Assembly: GCA_900764025.1 (NCBI GenBank) | Contig: CAAFMM010000227.1 | Location: forward strand, 1 to 9,589 | Reading direction: 5' to 3' | Source of the DNA: an uncultured Collinsella sp. | GTDB taxonomy: Bacteria; Actinomycetota; Coriobacteriia; Coriobacteriales; Coriobacteriaceae | DNA length: 9,589 nt | In this document: positions 4,590 through 9,589 of the stretch, piece after piece | Layout: the number at the start of each line of letters is the position of its first letter | How positions within the stretch are numbered: position 1 is the stretch's first letter | Translations under genes and position numbers: made by a program | The notes under the pieces: generated by a model | Told to the model about the DNA's origin: nothing | The model's input: the letters and a program-made list of their open reading frames with translations, nothing else | The model's database searches: none

Positions 4590-6170
4590 TTGAGCATTAC
4601 GCCCCTCGATAGCATCCGCCGCGCCATCGCCCGCCGCAATGGCGTCGCCGACCCCGTCGTAGCGAGCAGCGGCACCGCAAAGGCCCAAGGCGGACGCATC
4701 GAGAACGGCCTCTTTCCCGCCTCGCACACCGCCGAGGAGCTCGCACGCATCCAGGAGCTGAGCCAGCGCAACGCCGGCGGGCCCGATAGCGGCCAAGCCA
4801 CACGTCGCCGGCGCGAGCGCGATCGCGAGCCCGGCCCCATCCACCGCATGGTCAACGCCTGGTGGAACCGCCTGCTCGGCGCTGTCTACGGCGGCGGGTT
4901 CTCCACGCAGGAAGCCGAATACGAGGAGCATGCCACCCGCCGCGACTATCTCTGGAATACTCTGGGCACCGCCGTGTGGGGCTTCGCGTTTCCCCTGCTC
5001 ACCATCGTGTCCACGCAGCTTGTGGGCGCCGAGGAAGCCGGTAAGTTCTCCATCGCCTTTGTCACCGGCACGCTCATCATGATCGCATGCAACTACGGCG
5101 TGCGCAATTTCCAAGTCTCGGACATCGACGAAACGACGTCCTTTGCCTCCTACCAGCTCAACCGCTGGCTTTGCGGAGCGCTCGCCCTGGGCTGCGGCCT
5201 CATGTACAGCAGCGCCCGCGGCTACGACGCGCATATGGCGACGATCGGCCTGGGCGTCTACCTGTATAAGGTGATCGACGGCGTCGCCGACGTGTACGAG
5301 GGCCGCCTGCAGCAGGCCGATAAACTCTACCTGGCCGGCATGAGCCAAACGCTACGCTCCGTCGGTGTCATCGTGATCTTCAGCGTGGCGCTGTTCCTTA
5401 CGCGCAGCATGCCCATCGCGGCCATGGCCATGGGTGTCACCGCCATCGCCTCGCTCGTGCTGGTCACCACGCCGCTCGCCCTGCTCGAGACCGAAAAATC
5501 GCGCCGCGTGAGCCTGCGCGAGGTCGGCCACCTGTTTGTCCAGTGCGCTCCGCTCTTTGGTGCACTGTTCCTGTTCAACCTTATCGAGAGCATGCCCAAG
5601 TTTGTGATGGAAGGCACGCTGGCCTACAAATATCAGCTGTACTTTAATGCCCTGTTCTTTCCGGCGCAGGCTATTTTGTTGAGCATCGGATTTGTCTATA
5701 AACCGCAGCTTTTGCGTCTGTCGAGCATTTGGGCGAACCCACGCAAACGCCGCCGTTTTGACTTGATTATTATCGCCGTTATGGCACTGATCGTGGCCAT
5801 CACCGGCGTGTGCGCAGCATTTATGGCAGGCCCCGGCATTCCCCTCATGAGCTATATGTACGGCCTCAACTTTGAGCGCTACCGCACGCTGGCGCTGCTG
5901 ATGGTCGTTGCCGGCGGCGTAACCGCGGCCATCGACTTTATCTACGCCATCATCACAGTGCTGCGCCACGCAGGCGACGTCACCAAGATTTACCTCATCT
6001 GTTTTGCCGTGAGCGTGTTGCTCCCGATGATCCTGATCAACCTGCTGGGCCTGATGGGTGCCGTCGTGAGCTACCTGGCTATCATGGCCCTACTGCTGGT
6101 GCTATTGATTGTCGAATACGCCCATATCCGCCAGCGCATCGAACGCGACCGCAACCCGTACGGCGCCTAA
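4590..6170 (+). CDS. Polysaccharide/lipid-linked oligosaccharide flippase (MOP superfamily, Wzx-like)
   Basis: A membrane protein of 526 residues, likely with 12 or more hydrophobic helices from about residue 122 to the end. It resembles Wzx-type exporters that flip undecaprenyl-linked glycans outward. Recognisable family stretches are RRDYLWNTLG just before the first helix (117-126), LVGAEEAGKFSIAF (144-157), NYGVRNFQVSDIDE (168-181) and KVIDGVADVYEGRLQQ (227-242). The start is taken as TTG 4590, with GAAAGGA 7 nt upstream, almost the same ribosome site as degV. An in-frame ATG at 4539 has no site and lies upstream of the predicted -10 box. The first 115 residues are hydrophilic, apparently disordered and very basic at 72-80 (RRRRERDRE), unusual for this family. 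It stands alone: no glycosyltransferases, polymerase or ligase lie nearby, so the glycan is unknown. Confidence 0.85.
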   Translation: MSITPLDSIRRAIARRNGVADPVVASSGTAKAQGGRIENGLFPASHTAEELARIQELSQRNAGGPDSGQATRRRRERDREPGPIHRMVNAWWNRLLGAVYGGGFSTQEAEYEEHATRRDYLWNTLGTAVWGFAFPLLTIVSTQLVGAEEAGKFSIAFVTGTLIMIACNYGVRNFQVSDIDETTSFASYQLNRWLCGALALGCGLMYSSARGYDAHMATIGLGVYLYKVIDGVADVYEGRLQQADKLYLAGMSQTLRSVGVIVIFSVALFLTRSMPIAAMAMGVTAIASLVLVTTPLALLETEKSRRVSLREVGHLFVQCAPLFGALFLFNLIESMPKFVMEGTLAYKYQLYFNALFFPAQAILLSIGFVYKPQLLRLSSIWANPRKRRRFDLIIIAVMALIVAITGVCAAFMAGPGIPLMSYMYGLNFERYRTLALLMVVAGGVTAAIDFIYAIITVLRHAGDVTKIYLICFAVSVLLPMILINLLGLMGAVVSYLAIMALLLVLLIVEYAHIRQRIERDRNPYGA

Positions 6171-6365
6171 TTCGGATCAATTTGAAGAAAAGAAACGTCG
6201 ATGTTTTGGCACCGACAGCGAGCAGTCTCGAAGTGCCCCAGGTTGGCGCGAAAGAGGAGCGACGCGTACTTCTGTACGCGAGCGACGGTTTGAGCGACAA
6301 GATGGCGTGCTTCGGGGCTGCGCAGCGTCAACGTGACCGCCGTTCGGTAGAACGGCGGAACAAGG
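6171..6365. other. Structured convergent spacer, possible ncRNA or dispersed repeat
   Basis: 195 bp between the converging flippase and phosphoesterase genes. It contains a CGCGTAC/GTACGCG hairpin (6263-6269 with 6274-6280, TTCT loop), three direct copies of GAGCGAC (6257-6263, 6280-6286, 6292-6298), the first two bracketing that hairpin, and a 9-bp perfect hairpin at 6337-6358. No T-run follows any stem directly, so a standard terminator is not seen. On the minus strand a frame stays open across the spacer (contains VARVQKYASLLFRANLGHFE), but it has no start or ribosome site of its own. It may be a repeat, an RNA or a gene remnant. Confidence 0.4.
6337..6358. repeat. Perfect 9-bp hairpin at the 3' end of the phosphoesterase gene
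   Basis: CCGCCGTTC (6337-6345) and GAACGGCGG (6350-6358) form a perfect GC-rich stem with a GGTA loop, 7 nt past the phosphoesterase stop codon. Its position suits a 3'-end stabiliser or terminator, but no T-run follows on either strand. Confidence 0.55.
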
Positions 6366-7205
6366 TTATTCGCCAGGAAGAATGTTTGCGTAGAACTCCG
6401 CCCCGTCGTCCAGGCGCAGGATGCCCACGCGGCCGAACTCGGAACCGGTGGCCGCCGCGCAATCGATATCGATGCGATCGGGCACGCCGGCGGTATCCTC
6501 GCCACCCAGGCGCACAATCTGCCCGCGGCCCGACTCCTCATCGAGCCCTGCCAGGCCGCCAACCTCGCAATAGCGCCCCAGCGACACCGTGGGCGTGTGG
6601 CCACTCACCACGACCGGACCCTTGCCCTCGGCAGAGAGCAGCCCCGTCGGGGCATCCCAATAGCCATGGCGAATCCACAGCAGGTCATCGGACGACTGCA
6701 CGGCGAGCATTTGCTGCAGCAACTCGCGATCGGCATCGACCGCTCCCCTGCCGTCACCGCAATCGACACCATGCTCAAGCAGAAACGCACGCGCCGCCTC
6801 GGTCTGAATGCCGGCGTGCACCAGCAGATACGGACGCTCGGCAGTCTCGACCACTGCATAGAGCGGCAGGGCAGCAGCCCAGCGCACCAGCTCCTCGTAT
6901 GCCTCAAACTCCATTTCGTTGAGCTGCTGGCGCGTGGTCCAACCGCCGTTGATATCCCAGGTCTCGGCATCGAGCGGATCCTGGCCAATGATCGCGTCGA
7001 GCATTATCTGCTCGTGGTTGCCCTTAAGCACGCGAGCGTTGGGCAGCGACCGCACCAAGTTGATGACACCGACCGGATCGGGACCGCGGTCGATCATGTC
7101 GCCCAGCACATACAGCGTGTCGTCGGACGTCAGCGAGATCTTGGAAAGGGCCTCGTCCAGCGCGCGCACGTGCCCGTGAGCATCAGATGTCACATAGATC
7201 GCCAT
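6366..7205 (-). CDS. Calcineurin-like metallophosphoesterase (Ser/Thr phosphatase / Ap4A hydrolase type)
   Basis: A 279-residue soluble two-metal phosphoesterase. The metal-binding signature is complete: SDAHGH (7-12), GDMIDRG (35-41), GNHE (62-65), LVHAG (128-132) and SGHTPT (201-206), followed by RIDIDCAA (244-251). This order is shared by PPP-type bacterial protein phosphatases and symmetrical Ap4A hydrolases (ApaH-like). Sequence alone does not separate them, so the substrate could be a phosphoprotein, a dinucleoside polyphosphate or another nucleotide. The ATG at 7205 follows GGAAAGG with about 7 nt spacing. It has its own promoter (7281-7309) and diverges from the antiporter gene; no same-strand neighbour follows. 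All metal ligands are present, so it should be active. Confidence 0.9.
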   Translation of the reverse strand: MAIYVTSDAHGHVRALDEALSKISLTSDDTLYVLGDMIDRGPDPVGVINLVRSLPNARVLKGNHEQIMLDAIIGQDPLDAETWDINGGWTTRQQLNEMEFEAYEELVRWAAALPLYAVVETAERPYLLVHAGIQTEAARAFLLEHGVDCGDGRGAVDADRELLQQMLAVQSSDDLLWIRHGYWDAPTGLLSAEGKGPVVVSGHTPTVSLGRYCEVGGLAGLDEESGRGQIVRLGGEDTAGVPDRIDIDCAAATGSEFGRVGILRLDDGAEFYANILPGE

Positions 7206-7255
7206 GGAACGCCTTTCCCTGCATTACGGCCGAAGCCCGATGCCACGACTAAAAC

Positions 7256-7266
7256 TTCAAGTTGAA
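7256..7266. promoter_or_regulatory. TTCAA-G-TTGAA inverted repeat in the phosphoesterase leader
   Basis: A perfect 5-bp inverted repeat with a 1-nt centre, just downstream of the predicted transcription start near 7275. Its half sites resemble those of the TTGAACA/TGTTCAA palindrome at 4514-4530, but the spacing differs. It is short enough to be chance. Confidence 0.25.
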
Positions 7267-7280
7267 CTTAAACGTTACCC

Positions 7281-7309
7281 ATTGTACTCCGTTGCAATAA
7301 AGCTGGAAA
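7281..7309 (-). promoter_or_regulatory. Sigma-70-type promoter for the phosphoesterase gene
   Basis: Minus strand: -35 TTTCCA (7309-7304, 4 of 6) and -10 TACAAT (7286-7281, 5 of 6) with 17 nt between them, giving a leader of about 70 nt. The -10 box is identical to that of the B3/B4 gene promoter. Confidence 0.6.
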
Positions 7310-7526
7310 GTACCGCAAGCCGCCAACGCTCATTAGCGGCCGCCTGCACGCCCCGGAAATACCGCGTCACCAGCATCAACACCCCACCCAGTGCCTCCCG
7401 CGCCCCGGCCTCATGTCGATAATGCGAACGCCCGCGGCTCGGCCCCATAAACCCACCACCTTTGGGTACAAATAAGCACAGACAATTGACCGTGCCACGC
7501 AAACCACCCAGGAGCGGACACTATCC
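7310..7526. other. Divergent spacer upstream of the antiporter gene
   Basis: The phosphoesterase/antiporter spacer is 321 bp in all. Beyond the phosphoesterase promoter I see no gene, RNA or strong palindrome here. ACCCA (7451-7455) and TGGGT (7463-7467) make a weak 5-bp hairpin. TACAAA at 7467-7472 could be a -10 box but lacks a -35, and TTGACC at 7486-7491 could be a -35 but lacks a -10. The antiporter promoter is therefore not assigned. Confidence 0.4.
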
Positions 7527-9128
7527 ATGAACCAGATCCTTCTTTTTATCGGCCTCGTCATTATTCTGTGCCTGACCATTAAACCCGTCGGCAAAAAGCT
7601 CCCCTTCCCCACCCTGCTCATCTTTATCGCGCTCGGCATGCTGTTGGGCGTCAACGGTCCGGCGCACATCGACTTTAGCGACTACGCGCTTACCGAAACC
7701 GTCTGCAGCACGGCGCTGCTGTTCATCATGTTCTACGGCGGCTTTAACACCAACATCGACCGCGCCAAGCCCGTCGCAGCGCCCGCGGTGTTGCTGAGCA
7801 CGCTCGGCGTCGTCGTCACCGCCGGCATCACGGGCGTCTTTGCGCACTTCGCACTGGGCTTCGACTGGATCGGTGGCCTGCTGCTAGGCTCGGTCGTGGC
7901 GTCAACCGATGCGGCGAGCGTCTTTAGTGTGCTGCGCGAGCACAACCTGTCGCTGAGGGGCGGCACCGACTCGCTGCTCGAGGTCGAATCGGGCTCCAAC
8001 GACCCCGTCGCCTACATGCTCACCGCGGTGCTCGCGACCCTCGCAGCGGGAGGCAATATCGACATCCCCGTACTGCTGGCCAAGCAGATCATCCTGGGCG
8101 TGGGGCTGGGCCTTGCCATCGGCTGGACATCCAGCCGTCTGATTGAGCGCACACACGCAACGGCCGAGGGCGCGCAGACTATCTTTTTGTTCGCCGTGGC
8201 GATCGTCGCCTACGCGCTGCCGAGCTATCTGGGCGGCAACGGCTTTTTGGCCGTATACCTGGCAGGCATTGTGCTGGGTGCGAGCGACATCACCGGCAAG
8301 GTCGAGATGGCGCACTTTTTTGACACCCTTACCGAGATGGCCGAGATGACCATCTTCTTTTTGCTCGGCCTGCTCGTCACGCCCGCACGCCTGCCGCAAA
8401 TGCTGCTACCCGGCCTGGCGCTCATGGCGTTTATGCTCTTTGTGAGCCGCCCCATCGCCGTCGGCCTGCTGTTGGCGCCCTTTAAGACCAATCCTCGCCA
8501 GGTCGCACTCGTAAGCTGGGCGGGCCTGCGCGGCGCGGCTTCGGTCGTGTTTAGCCTCTTTGCCGTGGTGGTCGGCGTTCCCGGTGGACACGACCTGTTT
8601 GACCTAGTGTTTGTGATTGCCGTGTCGAGCATTGTAGTGCAGGGATCGCTGCTACCTGCGGTGGCGAAAAAGCTCGACATGATCGACGCGAAAGGCGACG
8701 TACGCCGCACGTTTAACGATTATCGCGACGAGGGCGGCATGTCGTTCGTCAAGCTCAAGGTGGGCGCGGGCCATCCGTTTGCCGGTCACTCGCTTGCGGA
8801 CATTGGCAGCGCTACGAACATGCTCGTGATCCTGGTGCTGCGCGACGGTGCTCACCCGGTGCTGCCCAACGGTGATACCGTAATTGAAGAAGGCGACCTT
8901 CTGGTTATGGCCGCGCCGACGTTTGAAGAGCGTGCCGAGGTTACGCTGCGCGAGGTCACCGTGACACCCCACGGTCGCCTGGCCGGCCAGCGCCTGCGCG
9001 ATGTGCCGCAAGGCAAGCACCCCTTTATCGTGGTGATGCTCAAACGCGACGGCCAAACCATCATCCCCGACGGCAACACCCTCATATACGCCGGCGACGA
9101 AGCCGTCATTGCCACGCTCGCGTCGTAG
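7527..9128 (+). CDS. Potassium (or sodium)/proton antiporter, CPA1 NhaP2/CvrA type, with two C-terminal TrkA_C-like domains
   Basis: A 533-residue inner-membrane exchanger. Residues 1-385 are a CPA-type transport domain of about 12-13 helices, with STDAASVFSVL (126-136), the ESGSNDP ion-site motif (154-160, Asn158-Asp159), GNGFLAVYLAGIVLG (237-251) and SWAGLRGAAS (330-339). Residues about 405-465 form a TrkA_C/RCK_C domain. A second, more diverged repeat fills 471-532; both end in the GD..VI/GD..LV pattern. E. coli CvrA instead has one TrkA_C plus a CorC-HlyC domain. TrkA_C domains sense small ligands, and c-di-AMP binds that of the related CpaA in staphylococci; such control here is inference. 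The start at 7527 has AGGAG 12 nt upstream, a long spacing, but no better start exists. NhaP2 relatives exchange K+ or Na+, so cation preference is open. It is monocistronic, between a divergent phosphoesterase and a convergent gene. Confidence 0.93.
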   Translation: MNQILLFIGLVIILCLTIKPVGKKLPFPTLLIFIALGMLLGVNGPAHIDFSDYALTETVCSTALLFIMFYGGFNTNIDRAKPVAAPAVLLSTLGVVVTAGITGVFAHFALGFDWIGGLLLGSVVASTDAASVFSVLREHNLSLRGGTDSLLEVESGSNDPVAYMLTAVLATLAAGGNIDIPVLLAKQIILGVGLGLAIGWTSSRLIERTHATAEGAQTIFLFAVAIVAYALPSYLGGNGFLAVYLAGIVLGASDITGKVEMAHFFDTLTEMAEMTIFFLLGLLVTPARLPQMLLPGLALMAFMLFVSRPIAVGLLLAPFKTNPRQVALVSWAGLRGAASVVFSLFAVVVGVPGGHDLFDLVFVIAVSSIVVQGSLLPAVAKKLDMIDAKGDVRRTFNDYRDEGGMSFVKLKVGAGHPFAGHSLADIGSATNMLVILVLRDGAHPVLPNGDTVIEEGDLLVMAAPTFEERAEVTLREVTVTPHGRLAGQRLRDVPQGKHPFIVVMLKRDGQTIIPDGNTLIYAGDEAVIATLAS

Positions 9129-9135
9129 CGGCCAG

Positions 9136-9465
9136 GGGTAGCTAAAAGAAACGCGTCCCGAATTGGCTACATTTGAGCATCAATCGCCCCGGCTGGGGTC
9201 TCGTTGCGGACAATTAGCGCCTCTCAAAACCAAGTGAGTAGACTTTTGTCGAATCGCCGACCACGTCACCAAAGCACAAGTCTGTGACCTGCGGGTTTGT
9301 TGAAGCAAATTTGTCGGGTGCTCGGGATTTCCAATAAAGCCTACTCACTTAGCCAGCGTACAGTCAAAATAGAACGGTCGCGAGCTCATTAGACTCCATT
9401 GCAACGGCCTATCGTGCATTTTCGCGCAGCTGCGGGTGCAGACGCCCTTCCCAAATTAGCTACCC
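9136..9465. repeat. 330-bp nested inverted repeat filling a convergent spacer
   Basis: GGGTAGCTAA (9136-9145) recurs perfectly inverted as TTAGCTACCC (9456-9465), enclosing the whole spacer between the antiporter and the next gene. Inside are CGTTGC (9202-9207)/GCAACG (9401-9406) and the palindrome 9232-9350, all centred near 9291-9304. A 15-bp direct repeat TCCC[G/A]AATT[G/A]GCTAC lies at 9156-9170 and 9449-9463 (13 of 15 identical). No protein gene is visible. It could be a non-autonomous mobile element or remnant, or a structured RNA. The right end overlaps the stop codon of the following gene. Confidence 0.5.
9232..9350. repeat. 119-bp MITE-like imperfect palindrome
   Basis: AAGTGAGTAGaCTTT (9232-9246) and AAAGcCTACTCACTT (9336-9350) match at 14 of 15 positions as inverted repeats. 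Symmetry extends inward: 28 of the first 40 positions of each arm match without gaps. Length and form fit a miniature inverted-repeat element or a long hairpin RNA. No clear target-site duplication is seen at its edges, and it encodes no protein. Confidence 0.5.
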
Positions 9466-9589
9466 TAGTCATCGTCGACGGCAAAGTCGCGGAGGTCGAG
9501 GCCTTCGTGTTCGGCTCGGGCTAGGAGCTCTTGCGGCGACTCATCCTCGATATCCACTACGTCGAGCATGGCGGCCGGAAATCCCACGC
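9465..9589 (-). CDS. C-terminal fragment of an unidentified protein (cut by window edge)
   Basis: On the minus strand a frame enters at the window edge and stops at TAG 9467-9465. It encodes 40 residues that include MLDVVDIEDESPQELLARAE and end in FAVDDD. The tail is very acidic, and codon use (CTC, GAC, GCC, CGC) matches the other genes. It is probably the C-terminus of a real gene whose body lies beyond 9589. I do not recognise the family. An internal ATG at about 9569 could make a 34-residue protein, but its upstream sequence has no ribosome site. Confidence 0.6.
   Translation of the reverse strand, partial: VGFPAAMLDVVDIEDESPQELLARAEHEGLDLRDFAVDDD

Noticed and set aside
6182..6922. A 246-residue plus-strand frame overlapping the phosphoesterase
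   Set aside because: It is Arg/Pro/His-rich and antisense to a gene with complete metal-binding motifs. Its first part covers the structured spacer, but it has no ribosome site.
1..9589. A defence, toxin-antitoxin, phage or CRISPR system
   Set aside because: Every protein gene with a recognisable family is metabolic, regulatory, transport or envelope-related. There are no spaced direct repeats of CRISPR type and no integrase, nuclease or toxin motifs.

Overview
The window looks like chromosomal DNA from a GC-rich, Gram-positive anaerobe of the Coriobacteriia, most likely Collinsella or a close relative. This is inference from the gene families, GC-rich codon use with purine-rich Shine-Dalgarno sites (GAAAGGA, AAAGGAGG), an ATP-type PEP carboxykinase, a polysaccharide flippase of the type common in Firmicutes and Coriobacteriia, and many short intergenic palindromes. 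No search was run. No tRNA, rRNA, CRISPR array, transposase, phage gene or recognisable defence system is visible.

Layout: positions 1-4265 hold four genes on the minus strand. In order of transcription these are pckA (4265-2595), a B3/B4 tRNA-binding-domain protein (2368-1649), a MarR-type regulator (1478-1029) and a DegV-family fatty-acid-binding protein (909-55). pckA and the B3/B4 gene are each followed by a near-identical CCACCACAAAGG/CCTTTGTGGTGG hairpin with a T-run. The B3/B4 gene has a good promoter and a leader of about 140 nt with a strong intrinsic terminator before the start codon, so it looks attenuated. MarR and DegV may be co-transcribed.

A 324-bp divergent region (4266-4589) separates pckA from a plus-strand flippase gene (4590-6170). 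It holds two palindromes near pckA, two back-to-back hairpins, and a 17-bp palindrome ahead of the flippase -10 box. The flippase converges on a minus-strand metallophosphoesterase (7205-6366), with a 195-bp structured spacer between them. The phosphoesterase diverges from a plus-strand NhaP2/CvrA-type cation/proton antiporter with two C-terminal TrkA_C-like domains (7527-9128). The antiporter converges on a gene of which only the last 40 residues are present (9465-9589). The spacer between those two is a nested inverted repeat of about 330 bp, with a 119-bp MITE-like palindrome inside it.

The genes are mostly ordinary housekeeping or envelope functions: gluconeogenesis or anaplerosis, lipid supply, glycan export and ion homeostasis. 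No shared pathway is evident. The interesting material is between the genes: the attenuator-like leader, a set of GGGGAC-containing palindromes after or between genes, and the nested palindrome at the right end.
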